A stretch of 32,115 nucleotides of DNA, from positions 1 through 32,115 of IMG/VR virus record IMGVR_UViG_3300044712_001138. One strand, 5' to 3'. Origin of the DNA: a virus. Positions 23,281 to 29,864 of the stretch are shown in pieces. The first letter of the stretch is position 1, and every line of letters begins with the position of its first letter. The translations under genes were made by a program, and so were the position numbers. Under the pieces are notes generated by a model. That model had not been told where the DNA came from, ran no database searches, and was given only the letters and a program-made list of their open reading frames with translations.

Positions 23281-23679
23281 ATGGGTAACTTAACTACCGC
23301 TAATGCGGGCTCGTATCATATTGCCAAAATTTTAGCCGGACGTTATGCGCCTCCGCCGGTAAATAAAAGTTTGAGACTGCTTCTAGCATTTATCATCCTA
23401 GCAAGTCTCTTCTGTGGGTACGCGAAAGCTGACGAGATTGGCGTTGATAAATTAGAACACTTCACTGTCAGCTTCGCACTCACTAAAGGAATGCAATGGT
23501 TCTCTACCCGAGGCCTAACTTTAAAGCCTATAGATGCGAAGATCTTTTCAGCGTTCACAGTTCTTTTTGTCGGAACACTTAAAGAATATACCGACCGCGA
23601 ATTTGATTCCGGCGACATGCTCGCAAACGTTGCAGGGGTAGTCTCTGCATCATTCATAAACCTAAGTCTAGATTTCTAA
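23281..23679 (+). CDS. Small membrane/exported protein, YfiM/VanZ-like
   Basis: A 132-residue protein with GGGAG before the ATG. A hydrophobic segment at about 33-50 (LLLAFIILASLFCGYAKADE) looks like a signal peptide set inside an N-terminal extension. The motif DKLEHFTVSFALTKG, and later LKEYTDREFDSGDMLANVAG and a hydrophobic end, resembles the YfiM/DUF2279 and VanZ-like family of small membrane-associated proteins. Function unknown; possibly linked to the lysis or envelope genes that follow. Confidence 0.6.
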   Translation: MGNLTTANAGSYHIAKILAGRYAPPPVNKSLRLLLAFIILASLFCGYAKADEIGVDKLEHFTVSFALTKGMQWFSTRGLTLKPIDAKIFSAFTVLFVGTLKEYTDREFDSGDMLANVAGVVSASFINLSLDF

Positions 23680-23693
23680 GAAAGAAGGAAACA

Positions 23694-23855
23694 ATGCACG
23701 TTTATAAGATCCCTACTCTTGGAGGTTACATTGAAACACGCAACAAATTTGAAGCCCTTAGATTTGCCAGAGAATACTACGGAGCAAGCTTACAAGTGCA
23801 GAGAGCGTTCTTGCTCAGAATGTTTCGAGGACTACGAGCAAATGGTTTTGCATGA
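23694..23855 (+). CDS. Short ORF overlapping the next gene in another frame
   Basis: 53 residues from an ATG with AAGGA four bases upstream. MHVYKIPTLGGYIETRNKFE and ALRFAREYYGAS look like real protein, but the C-terminal half (RAFLLRMFRGLRANGF) may be out-of-frame reading of the overlapping zinc-ribbon gene. It overlaps that gene by about 125 bases. Either this is a small gene in its own right or a frameshift joins the two. Confidence 0.4.
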   Translation: MHVYKIPTLGGYIETRNKFEALRFAREYYGASLQVQRAFLLRMFRGLRANGFA

Positions 23856-23970
23856 GGCAATTGATTATCACTGCCCGATGTGTGGAACAAGCAACGGTGA
23901 AGTCCTAAGTAAAGAAAACCAAAATCGCATCTGCGGTGAATGCGAAGAGTTGAGACTGAAAGGTATCTAA
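23731..23970 (+). CDS. Zinc-ribbon miniprotein, TTG start
   Basis: 79 residues if it starts at TTG 23731, which has GGAGG five bases upstream. Cysteines: CRERSCSEC, then HCPMCG and CGECEEL, consistent with one or two zinc sites. It overlaps the 53-residue frame before it. Function unknown. Confidence 0.55.
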   Translation: MKHATNLKPLDLPENTTEQAYKCRERSCSECFEDYEQMVLHEAIDYHCPMCGTSNGEVLSKENQNRICGECEELRLKGI

Positions 23971-23972
23971 GT

Positions 23973-24185
23973 ATGAACTTACATTATTACATCATTGGTG
24001 CGCTCTCAATCTTCGTAGTCTTTCGTGAATGGTGGAATGGCAGAAAGACACATCAACTAACTCAAGCTGTCTTAGAGAAGTCACGTCAAGTGACTGACTA
24101 TAAGATCAGAGAGATCACTGAAAGCAGTAAAAGCAAAAAGGAGCAGTATGAAAAAGATAAGTCTGATTATCCTCCTAAGTCTTAA
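23973..24185 (+). CDS. Membrane-anchored coiled-coil protein, possible inner spanin
   Basis: 70 residues from the ATG at 23973. A single N-terminal membrane segment (YYIIGALSIFVVFREWW) is followed by a charged helix (HQLTQAVLEKSRQV, SKSKKEQYEKDKSDYPPKS). It overlaps the following gene by 38 bases in another frame, an arrangement seen for Rz/Rz1-type spanin pairs. However, the positive charges right after the membrane segment would favour a cytoplasmic C-terminus, which argues against a classical i-spanin. Confidence 0.55.
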   Translation: MNLHYYIIGALSIFVVFREWWNGRKTHQLTQAVLEKSRQVTDYKIREITESSKSKKEQYEKDKSDYPPKS

Positions 24186-24399
24186 TATTGCGATTGCAGA
24201 CTGCGATGCAACTCTTAAGTCTTGCGATGCATATGTGAAAGAACTTGAGGGCTCCAATGCAAAGCTTGTTGAGCTAGTGAAAGAAAAAGACAAAGAGATA
24301 GCTGAAGTCACAGATAAGCAATCTCCATCTACACCTTGGTTCATGTGGTTCTTAACAGGGATGGCAGCAGGTGTGATTACGCGGGAGTTGGTAAAATGA
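24148..24399 (+). CDS. Exported coiled-coil protein with C-terminal membrane helix (u-spanin-like?)
   Basis: 83 residues with AAGGAG four bases before the ATG. The signal peptide MKKISLIILLSLNIAIA is followed by DC, a periplasmic coiled coil (AYVKELEGSNAKLVELVKEK) and a C-terminal transmembrane helix (PWFMWFLTGMAAGVITREL). This order, with N-terminal export signal and C-terminal inner-membrane anchor, is that of unimolecular spanins, which fuse inner and outer membranes at lysis. The residue before Cys19 is Asp rather than Gly/Ala/Ser, so lipidation is doubtful. No holin or endolysin was recognised nearby. Confidence 0.6.
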   Translation: MKKISLIILLSLNIAIADCDATLKSCDAYVKELEGSNAKLVELVKEKDKEIAEVTDKQSPSTPWFMWFLTGMAAGVITRELVK

Positions 24400-24710
24400 G
24401 TCAACCAATTAAGGCGGATTATCAATGGCAGTGCAGAAACTGCGGAGTGCAATACAGGGCGGATGAATCGCTCTTCCTCTGTGCAATGCAAGCAGGACTT
24501 TGTGACATTGTTGAGATTGGACATCCAGCTGTAGCAGCATACGGCAAGTCAATAAATGTAAATTGGCATGATATGGAACTGCCAATCACGAATGAGTTCG
24601 AAACACTCTCAGCACGTTCTAATACCGGCGAATGTAGATGTGACATTACAGACCTAATGAAAGCTGGTTGTAACTGCGGAGCAATAACACGGTTCGGAGG
24701 TTCCCCATGA
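24396..24710 (+). CDS. Cys-rich putative zinc-binding protein
   Basis: 104 residues from the ATG that overlaps the previous stop by ATGA; the frame is open further upstream, but that part lies inside the previous gene. Cysteine pairs at WQCRNCGVQY, FLCAMQAGLC and near the end (ECRCDITDLMKAGCNCGA) suggest two metal sites. Unknown function. Confidence 0.6.
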   Translation: MSQPIKADYQWQCRNCGVQYRADESLFLCAMQAGLCDIVEIGHPAVAAYGKSINVNWHDMELPITNEFETLSARSNTGECRCDITDLMKAGCNCGAITRFGGSP

Positions 24711-24865
24711 AGTTCACATTCATATCAAGTGATGTCGAGAATAACCAAAAGATTATCTACAAGTCTGAGGAAGTTGTTCTTTCAGAAGTGATTATACATT
24801 TCGAAAACTTTCTTAAGGCAGTCGGCTTTAAGTTCGGCGCAATCGTAATCGAAGACGAAGAATAA
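24707..24865 (+). CDS. 52-residue ORF of unknown function
   Basis: Starts with an ATGA overlap and encodes MKFTFISSDVENNQK, then VLSEVIIHFENFLKAVGFKF and an acidic end. It has an alternating beta/helix pattern like small phage early proteins, and it fills the gap between two supported genes on the same strand without spare bases. Confidence 0.6.
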   Translation: MKFTFISSDVENNQKIIYKSEEVVLSEVIIHFENFLKAVGFKFGAIVIEDEE

Positions 24866-24877
24866 AAGGAACGAAGG

Positions 24878-25087
24878 ATGCCTACATACGACGCTACATG
24901 TGAGCAGTGCGGAGCTACGTCCGAATACTTTTGCAAGATCTCAGAGAGGGAGAGCGCGCTACCTGACTGTCCTACTTGCAAGACAGATAGCGGGGAGCCA
25001 TTGAAGATGGTCCCCGCCTTCACGGCAAACAGTCAAGGTGCTTTCATTCTTAAAGGTCACGGTTGGTTCAAGAAGGGCGGATACTGA
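24878..25087 (+). CDS. FmdB-type zinc-ribbon protein
   Basis: 69 residues. MPTYDATCEQCGATSEYFCK matches the FmdB/regulatory zinc-ribbon start, CPTCK supplies the second cysteine pair, and the end (GAFILKGHGWFKKGGY) matches the FmdB C-terminus. Members bind one zinc through two CxxC knuckles; some regulate transcription, and phage copies are of unknown role. Confidence 0.75.
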   Translation: MPTYDATCEQCGATSEYFCKISERESALPDCPTCKTDSGEPLKMVPAFTANSQGAFILKGHGWFKKGGY

Positions 25088-25088
25088 G

Positions 25089-25292
25089 ATGATCAGACTC
25101 TGCACACATTGCAAAAAGGTTGATACCGAGGATCTGGAAAACAAATACTGCTCTCGGTGCTACACGAAACTTCAACAGTGGTTAGACAACGGAGCACATA
25201 AAGAACCTGCCAACTTAGCTCGTAAAGATAGGACTGGCAGAGAGATCGTTAAAGAAGGTGTCAGAGACCTTCACTATGGAAGGAAAAAATGA
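25089..25292 (+). CDS. Zinc-ribbon miniprotein
   Basis: 67 residues from the ATG at 25089, right after the FmdB-like stop; the frame is open upstream but would overlap that gene. CTHCKK and CSRC, 15 residues apart, form a likely zinc knuckle; the rest is basic (NLARKDRTGREIVKEGVRDL). It overlaps the next start by ATGA. Confidence 0.6.
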   Translation: MIRLCTHCKKVDTEDLENKYCSRCYTKLQQWLDNGAHKEPANLARKDRTGREIVKEGVRDLHYGRKK

Positions 25293-25528
25293 AGATCAAA
25301 CTTACACGCATCAAGTCTACACACGATGAACTAAAGGCAGCCGTAGTTGAGGGAACTGCACCCTACTTACCTGAAGTAGGTTACCGCTTTGAGATGTTAG
25401 CTGAACCCCTTGATAACACCATGAGTGCTCGCGTCGTTGTTACTACTCCTATCGTTGCAGTCGAACAAATTGATTCTACTTATCGTTTCAAAACTAAGCA
25501 CAGCGAATACCAGCTGGAGATTTTATGA
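25289..25528 (+). CDS. Small unknown protein
   Basis: 79 residues with AAGGA before the ATG and ATGA overlaps with both neighbours. MKIKLTRIKSTHDELKAAVV and beta-rich RVVVTTPIVAVEQID, TYRFKTKHSEYQLEIL. No family recognised. Confidence 0.65.
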   Translation: MKIKLTRIKSTHDELKAAVVEGTAPYLPEVGYRFEMLAEPLDNTMSARVVVTTPIVAVEQIDSTYRFKTKHSEYQLEIL

Positions 25529-25782
25529 GTATTAATAACCTATTCGCATTCTGCCAAAACATTGTCGTCGAAGGTAATCACGACATTGAAGAGATTGCAG
25601 AACTCTTAATGCTCAAAGTTGAAACTGGTTCCTCATGGGATCAGAAGTGGGCATGGGATTTACTTCGTGAAGCAGGTTCCCCTCTCATACATAGACAAGG
25701 CTTCTTAGATGCTGCTCGCTTAGCTATTGAGCTTGTACAGGAAACTGACCCTAACCCGCCTAAGAGAAAGCGCGTTGCATGA
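25525..25782 (+). CDS. Small helical protein of unknown function
   Basis: 85 residues with GGAG five bases before the ATG. Mostly helical (IEEIAELLMLKVETGSSWDQ, FLDAARLAIELVQETD) with a basic end (PKRKRVA). It overlaps the methyltransferase gene by ATGA. No family recognised. Confidence 0.65.
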   Translation: MSINNLFAFCQNIVVEGNHDIEEIAELLMLKVETGSSWDQKWAWDLLREAGSPLIHRQGFLDAARLAIELVQETDPNPPKRKRVA

Positions 25783-26246
25783 GCAAGATGAAAGTACATT
25801 TTAGCTCTGCTACCGACGACTGGGCAACGCCTCAAGCTTTCTTTGATGAAATGAATAAAGAGTTTGGTCCCTTTATATTTGATGTCTGTGCTTCTAGTAC
25901 TAACACTAAATGCAGAGAATATTTTGGCAAAGGTTCTCCTTTGTCTGAAGATGGATTGAGTGTTCCCTGGCGAATAATAGATACAAAAACTAAATGTTGG
26001 ATGAATCCACCCTATGGCAGAACAATTGGCCTATGGGTTAAGAAAGCTTTTGAAGAGTCAGCGAAGGGCTGCACTGTCGTTTGTCTTCTCCCTGCTCGAA
26101 CAGATACTAAATGGTTTCATAACTACATCTATAACAATCCCAGAGCCGAGATTCGCTTTATAAAGGGACGCCTTAAGTTCGGTGGAGCTAAGAATGCAGC
26201 TCCCTTCCCTTCAATGGTTGTTATCTTTCATAGTGAGCAGGCCTAA
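25779..26246 (+). CDS. Phage N6-adenine DNA methyltransferase (Dam type)
   Basis: 155 residues, the length of the short phage N6A methyltransferases. Residues 13-20 (DDWATPQA), FDVCASS at 34-40 (SAM-binding region), CREYFGKG, the catalytic WMNPPYG at 75-80, and CTVVCLLPARTDTKWFHNY mark this family. It methylates adenine in DNA, probably to protect phage DNA from restriction. It is an orphan: no cognate endonuclease is next to it. Confidence 0.85.
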   Translation: MSKMKVHFSSATDDWATPQAFFDEMNKEFGPFIFDVCASSTNTKCREYFGKGSPLSEDGLSVPWRIIDTKTKCWMNPPYGRTIGLWVKKAFEESAKGCTVVCLLPARTDTKWFHNYIYNNPRAEIRFIKGRLKFGGAKNAAPFPSMVVIFHSEQA

Positions 26247-26719
26247 TGCTTGTCATCTTTGACATAGATGGAACGCTTGCATGCATTAAGAAGCGTCTTG
26301 AGTTAGCAGGTGATGCACCTGATAGAAATGACCGCAAGGCATTTCAAGCTTGGCTTGACCGTCTACAAGATCCAGAAATATTAAAACAAGATAAGAAAAT
26401 TGAACATGTTTGTGCAATAGCCTGGGCTCTCACACAGTCCGGGCATAGTCTTGTTTACCTCACGGGTAGGAGTAGACAGTACCGGGAAGTTACACGCGAC
26501 TGGCTTAACACTCACTGCCCTATTGCCCCTCTCTTCATGCGTCCTGAGAATGACCGTAGACCTGCTGCCCTATACAAGGAAGAGCAGATAAAAAAAATCC
26601 TGGCTGACTATGGAGTCGAACCAGGAAAAGTGCTTACTATTGATGATGACTATGACGGCGATTGCTCTGCTATGTATCTCCGTCTTGGGATTGTCCACTT
26701 GAAGGTTTACTCCCCTTAA
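26246..26719 (+). CDS. HAD phosphatase, polynucleotide 3'-phosphatase-like
   Basis: 157 residues. HAD motif I FDIDGTLA at 5-12 (Asp6 nucleophile, Asp8), motif II LTGRS near 72, LFMRPENDRRPA and Lys111 for motif III, and DDDYDGD near 133-139 for motif IV. The TGR...WL...MRP...DxRPA...YKEE series is that of the phosphatase half of T4 polynucleotide kinase. The kinase half is absent. It probably removes 3' phosphates at nucleic-acid ends for repair. Its start shares a base with the methyltransferase stop (TAATG), and its last 50 bases overlap a convergent gene. Confidence 0.75.
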   Translation: MLVIFDIDGTLACIKKRLELAGDAPDRNDRKAFQAWLDRLQDPEILKQDKKIEHVCAIAWALTQSGHSLVYLTGRSRQYREVTRDWLNTHCPIAPLFMRPENDRRPAALYKEEQIKKILADYGVEPGKVLTIDDDYDGDCSAMYLRLGIVHLKVYSP

Positions 26720-26933
26720 TCCGCGAATAGAGATTCATCTTCTTAGTTAGTAATGGGGTTGTATTGATAAGAGATTCATACAACGTCACAGTACAGTCTC
26801 TACCCTCTGCATCTGCAAAGTTAAAGTTAATACCCGTCTTAAAGCCTTCAATCCAATCGATGTCGATAAGTTCAGGACCTTCTTTTGCTAGGTACTGCAT
26901 GAGCAAGTCGATGTCTTTTTTCTTAATCTTCAT
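26670..26933 (-). CDS. Small unknown protein, last gene of the leftward early operon
   Basis: 87 residues with GGAGG four bases before the ATG. Residues 1-62 look genuine (KKKDIDLLMQYLAKEGPELI, FKTGINFNFADAEGRDCTVT); the C-terminal 15 or so residues overlap the convergent phosphatase gene. It overlaps the preceding gene by ATGA. Family not recognised. Confidence 0.6.
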   Translation of the reverse strand: MKIKKKDIDLLMQYLAKEGPELIDIDWIEGFKTGINFNFADAEGRDCTVTLYESLINTTPLLTKKMNLYSRIKGSKPSSGQSQDGDT

Positions 26934-27133
26934 TTTTCCTCCATCAAAACGTCGAGTTGTTGGTGAATGCTATCTACAATATGCTCTCGCACGTATCCGT
27001 CATCCGTATCCATGTGTAACGCCTCCTCCAACATCTGAATCAAAGTTAAATAGTCATTGCAGGCTTGGGTTATAAATTGTGAATCAGACTTCTTCTTCGC
27101 AATCTCTCGTGCTTTTTCAAAATATTTGTGCAC
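26930..27133 (-). CDS. Small helical protein, GTG start
   Basis: 67 residues starting at GTG 27133 with a GGGGGA stretch a few bases upstream. Entirely helical and charged (FEKAREIAKKKSDSQFITQA, HIVDSIHQQLDVLMEEK). Coupled to the next gene by ATGA overlap. Unknown function. Confidence 0.6.
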   Translation of the reverse strand: MHKYFEKAREIAKKKSDSQFITQACNDYLTLIQMLEEALHMDTDDGYVREHIVDSIHQQLDVLMEEK

Positions 27134-27214
27134 TTATTCCCCCTATGGAATATTCTCCGTTTAATCTTTGAAAGGAATAATCAGGTCACTATTCAGGTCG
27201 TCTTATGACCCGAT

Positions 27215-27727
27215 TTAAGCAACCTTAGATTGGACAGCAGATAGTTTCTTGTAGCAGGCGAGAAGAATTTCATTACGAAGTTTTCCCTCGTATTTGACTG
27301 AGCGGATAAGATGTCCTTCTTGCTTGTAGCCGAAGGCTTTTAAACGCTCGATGAGTTTTGTGCGATGATCAAGAACTCGCATCATAACTTTCTGGTATTC
27401 CATTTTATCGAATACGTAGTTAATCATTTGCCGGTGAGCTTCGTCAGAAGCATCGTAGCGGTTCTTAGTTGCATCGAGATCAATAAGCATTCCCATCTCA
27501 ACTGTTTTTGAAACGAGATTAGGATAGTAAAGCTGACAGATGCCAACAAGAACACCGTCTTCATAAATGCCATATGACCAATCAAGACGTTGAACAATTA
27601 AGTCTTGTCTGTTCCAGTCTTGAAGTGCTGGCCATGAACGAAAGTATTCTGATAGCTCAGGCTTTAGAGCCCATTTAGGCAATGCTTCAACGAGATCGGG
27701 ACCGGGTGGTTTTAATTCGATATGCAT
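27215..27727 (-). CDS. GNAT-family N-acetyltransferase
   Basis: 170 residues. It has the RimJ/RimL-like GNAT layout: SYGIYEDGVLVGICQLYYPN (strand hairpin), VEMGMLIDLDATKNRYDASD (strand 4 and acetyl-CoA approach), MINYVFDKMEYQKVMMRVLD and a C-terminal FGYKQEGHLIRSVKYEGK motif. The canonical acetyl-CoA loop (Q/R-x-x-G-x-G/A) is replaced by NRYDAS, so binding may be altered. The substrate may be a protein or an antibiotic-like amine, not deducible from sequence. Confidence 0.75.
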   Translation of the reverse strand: MHIELKPPGPDLVEALPKWALKPELSEYFRSWPALQDWNRQDLIVQRLDWSYGIYEDGVLVGICQLYYPNLVSKTVEMGMLIDLDATKNRYDASDEAHRQMINYVFDKMEYQKVMMRVLDHRTKLIERLKAFGYKQEGHLIRSVKYEGKLRNEILLACYKKLSAVQSKVA

Positions 27728-27730
27728 GCT

Positions 27731-28117
27731 TCACCGTTTGTAACTGTTTAAGATGCTGCCAAGGACTGGAGCAGAGTCTTCTACTTGCTCAACGACTTTC
27801 GACACCGAAGGTGGAGAATAGCGGTCGTCTAGTTCTTGATGTGTTTTAGAATACTCAAGCAAAAACATAAGCCCACAACTAGCATGAGCCAGATGGGAGA
27901 TCCCAGTTTCAGGATCATTCGTCTCGCCATCATTCCAAGCAAGGAGATGCCTTTGCACAGCTGCAAATATTCGAGACCACTTAATACCTTCGCGCCAATT
28001 TTCTGAGCCGTACTTATTCGCGCCAAACGTCATTACCCTTGCAATCTCAATAAGCGCTTTAGAGGAGAGAAGATTGAGTTGAACTTTTTCTTGGTCGAAT
28101 TTTTTACCGCCGGACAT
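27731..28117 (-). CDS. dATP/dGTP diphosphohydrolase-like domain protein (DUF5664 type)
   Basis: 128 residues. KKFDQEKVQLNLLSSKALIE, ARVMTFGANKYGSENWREGI, FAAVQRHLLAWNDGETNDPE and TGISHLAHASCGLMFLLEYS follow the conserved order of the phage dATP/dGTP diphosphohydrolase N-terminal (DUF5664) family, including the paired E/D and HxxHA residues expected of all-alpha NTP pyrophosphohydrolases. It may alter dNTP pools. In Z-genome phages related enzymes work with PurZ, which is not seen here. Its start lies inside the preceding gene. Confidence 0.75.
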   Translation of the reverse strand: MSGGKKFDQEKVQLNLLSSKALIEIARVMTFGANKYGSENWREGIKWSRIFAAVQRHLLAWNDGETNDPETGISHLAHASCGLMFLLEYSKTHQELDDRYSPPSVSKVVEQVEDSAPVLGSILNSYKR

Positions 28118-28317
28118 GGAACGTGTTCCTCCCTATAAGTATTGATAAGGTCAGGTATGACCTTCGAATAAAAGATCGATAGACATGGATGGCATGTGTA
28201 GGCTTCAAATGCCGAGCCATCTGTTTTCTTAATCATCATGGAGAACCGATTAAAATAGATCGGCGTCTCAGTGGAATGAGGTTCACCACAAGTGCCGCAC
28301 TTAATTTCATTTGCCAT
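28033..28317 (-). CDS. Putative zinc-binding miniprotein
   Basis: 94 residues from the ATG at 28317 with AGGAG five bases upstream. CGTCGEPH and YTCHPCLSIFY form a likely zinc ribbon. The last 28 residues (TKKKFNSIFSPLKRLLRL) overlap the next gene in another frame and may be functionally unimportant. Function unknown. Confidence 0.6.
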   Translation of the reverse strand: MANEIKCGTCGEPHSTETPIYFNRFSMMIKKTDGSAFEAYTCHPCLSIFYSKVIPDLINTYREEHVPCPAVKNSTKKKFNSIFSPLKRLLRLQG

Positions 28318-28319
28318 TG

Positions 28320-28700
28320 TCACTCCTCTGGAAGTTTGAAGTCGCCTTTAAGGTTAATGCTTGCGTGCTTAGATGCCGGTTCCCAATTCATGTACTTGGC
28401 AATCAGCTCCGCTGCCTTAAGACGTTCCATTGGTCGATTATTTCTATCAGTCATGATCTCGTAGAATGTATCGCCAGTTTCTTGTGCAATAGTTGCATAG
28501 CGTTCTTTGATCGCATCCTGTAATGCACTTTGAACTCTTGGGCGACTCATCACTTCGTGAGCCATGTTAGTTAAACTCTTAGGTGTGGTAGGGTGGTAAT
28601 CCGCCATGAGAAGAGCTTCTTCATTAGTCTTAGCAGCGCCCGATGCAAGCGCTTCTACAACCTTCATCTCTTTGACTGTAAGTTTTTTATTTTCACTCAT
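28320..28700 (-). CDS. Candidate terminase small subunit / helix-turn-helix protein
   Basis: 126 residues. LTVKEMKVVEALASGAAKTN, EEALLMADYHPTTPKSLTNM and AHEVMSRPRVQSALQDAIKE follow the homeodomain-like layout of small terminase subunits (a start helix, repeated helix-turn-helix, then ...RPxVQxAL). The C-terminal MERLKAAELIAKYMNW is an oligomerisation-type helix. If so, it would recognise the packaging site and work with TerL, whose gene lies about 18 kb away on the same strand. Other DNA-binding roles are possible. ATGA overlap with the preceding gene. Confidence 0.55.
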   Translation of the reverse strand: MSENKKLTVKEMKVVEALASGAAKTNEEALLMADYHPTTPKSLTNMAHEVMSRPRVQSALQDAIKERYATIAQETGDTFYEIMTDRNNRPMERLKAAELIAKYMNWEPASKHASINLKGDFKLPEE

Positions 28701-28897
28701 GCGTGAGCCATTAATCCGTTATTGTTGAATGCTGACGAGGCGATAGCTTCAACCATCTTCTCGTGAGTTTCTTTAGAGTGTTCCTTGGTATTAATAATCC
28801 AACCCATGATAAGCACTGCTTCTAAGCAGCCTTCTTCATGTTTTGTGCAAGGACCTTTCTTTAAGATCACGACACAGGTTGGCTTTTTATGCTCCAA
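28697..28897 (-). CDS. Small unknown protein, probable TTG start
   Basis: 66 residues if started at TTG 28897, which has AGGA five bases upstream; an in-frame TTG at 28909 is less well placed. EHKKPTCVVILKKGPCTKHE and GCLEAVLIMGWIINTKEHS; two or three cysteines and a histidine could bind metal. Overlaps its neighbours on both sides. Function unknown. Confidence 0.5.
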   Translation of the reverse strand: MEHKKPTCVVILKKGPCTKHEEGCLEAVLIMGWIINTKEHSKETHEKMVEAIASSAFNNNGLMAHA

Positions 28898-29384
28898 AGA
28901 CTTCCTCAATTAGCTGTGAGATTGCTTCAATCTTAATGTCGAGTTCGCGCTGGTTCTTCTTGCTTGCGTATTCGCGAGCAGTTTTGAGACGCTTAAGAAT
29001 TTCTAGCGACAACTCTTTTGAACTCTGACTCCTACCCGCCTTCGGTAGCTCTTCATCTGTCTCAACAGAATGAACTACTGTCCTTTGATGTGTGGACGGT
29101 GTGGGAGAGGAAACGCCTGCCTTTTGCATCAGGTCACTAACTTTACGTTGCAGGTCAGCCGACAGCGGTTGCACAACTTTTTCAGGTGGACGCGGCTTTT
29201 CTAAAAAGTGGAACTCGCGACCTGGGAATGCACCACGCAACTCAGGTAAACTTGTGAAGGTCATCATGAATGCGCCAGCTGGTTCATCATCATGCGAGGC
29301 CAGCGCCATAGGAGTACTGCTCCCAGGGTCTACGGCGACTCGATAAATGTCGCCTTGTTTTGAAACCAAGATCTTCCCCAACAT
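28887..29384 (-). CDS. Unknown 165-residue early protein
   Basis: AAGGAG is seven bases before the ATG. N-terminal beta-rich domain (MLGKILVSKQGDIYRVAVDP, GAFMMTFTSLPELRGAFPGR), a Pro/Ser/Thr-rich linker (GVSSPTPSTHQRTVVHSVET), then a C-terminal helix of Lys/Glu (SLEILKRLKTAREYASKKNQ). No family recognised. Confidence 0.65.
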   Translation of the reverse strand: MLGKILVSKQGDIYRVAVDPGSSTPMALASHDDEPAGAFMMTFTSLPELRGAFPGREFHFLEKPRPPEKVVQPLSADLQRKVSDLMQKAGVSSPTPSTHQRTVVHSVETDEELPKAGRSQSSKELSLEILKRLKTAREYASKKNQRELDIKIEAISQLIEEVFGA

Positions 29385-29586
29385 GTTGTAGCTCCTTAAG
29401 CCATTCTTGTTTGTCTTTTGTTTTCCAGCGAGAGATTAGCCGTGGATAGCGAGCGATGAGCACGAGAGCTTCTTCATAAATATCGTGAGCCTCATCTCCT
29501 GGATCTAAACCGTCCAGGGGCAGATCAAGTTCATAGCTGAGAATGTCTTTTAAGGCCTGTAGTAGAACCTGTAGTTGAAGTAACAT
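29290..29586 (-). CDS. First gene of the leftward early operon, unknown
   Basis: 98 residues from the ATG at 29586, chosen because an upstream in-frame ATG overlaps the promoter's -10; GGGG and AGG lie 3-11 bases before it. Helical protein (LLQLQVLLQALKDILSYELD, DIYEEALVLIARYPRLISRW). The C-terminal 30 residues, basic (KTRRHLSSRRRPWEQY), overlap the next gene by 95 bases. No family recognised. Confidence 0.6.
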   Translation of the reverse strand: MLLQLQVLLQALKDILSYELDLPLDGLDPGDEAHDIYEEALVLIARYPRLISRWKTKDKQEWLKELQHVGEDLGFKTRRHLSSRRRPWEQYSYGAGLA

Positions 29587-29606
29587 TGACCTGCCCCATG
29601 AATATA

Positions 29607-29635
29607 ATAATACCATATGTAACGCTGAAAGTCAA
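29607..29635 (-). promoter_or_regulatory. Promoter close to the leftward early operon
   Basis: Minus strand: TTGACT (29635-29630), 17-bp spacer, TATTAT (29612-29607). Start near 29600, only about 14 bases before the ATG at 29586, giving a very short leader with a GGGGCAGG Shine-Dalgarno. Confidence 0.65.
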
Positions 29636-29748
29636 TCTGTAAGTGTATTTTCTGCTCTATAAGTTAGAATTTGCACTTGTAAGCTGTATTGTCGCGCCCC
29701 TAATATAAGGGGTAGAAACTTTACCTGGGCAGGATGCCTACGCATCCG

Positions 29749-29777
29749 TCCCTTCCCCTACTTTACCCCCGGCGGTA
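29749..29777 (-). repeat. 29-bp G-rich repeat, copy 2
   Basis: The exact reverse complement of 15722-15750. It occupies about +3 to +31 of the transcript from the promoter at 29786-29814. Downstream in the same leader are hairpins GGATGC-GTAG-GCATCC (29746-29731) and CCCCT-N6-AGGGG (about 29700-29715). Confidence 0.9.
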
Positions 29778-29785
29778 ACTTCCCC

Positions 29786-29814
29786 ATTATAGCACGTATA
29801 ATGCGTTTTGTCAA
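29786..29814 (-). promoter_or_regulatory. Consensus promoter with 180-nt leader for the leftward operon
   Basis: Minus strand: TTGACA (29814-29809), 17-bp spacer, TATAAT (29791-29786), then GGGGAAG and the 29-bp repeat. Start near 29779. It resembles the promoter at 15685-15713 also in the spacer (CGC shortly after the -35, TGY before the -10). It reads through the second promoter at 29607 into the operon. Confidence 0.8.
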
Positions 29815-29829
29815 CGTGTATCTCTTATA

Positions 29830-29858
29830 TTGACTTGTAGCGTCGTTTCTGCTATTAT
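29830..29858 (+). promoter_or_regulatory. Divergent promoter giving a leaderless nuclease mRNA
   Basis: TTGACT (29830-29835), 17-bp spacer, TATTAT (29853-29858). Seven bases after the -10 is the A of ATG 29865, and no Shine-Dalgarno is present upstream, so the mRNA should start at the initiation codon. Confidence 0.65.
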
Positions 29859-29864
29859 ATACTC

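Noticed and set aside
27731-28117. Evidence for a 2-aminoadenine (Z) genome
   Set aside because: The DUF5664-type domain occurs in many phages without Z-DNA; no PurZ or DatZ is seen in the window.
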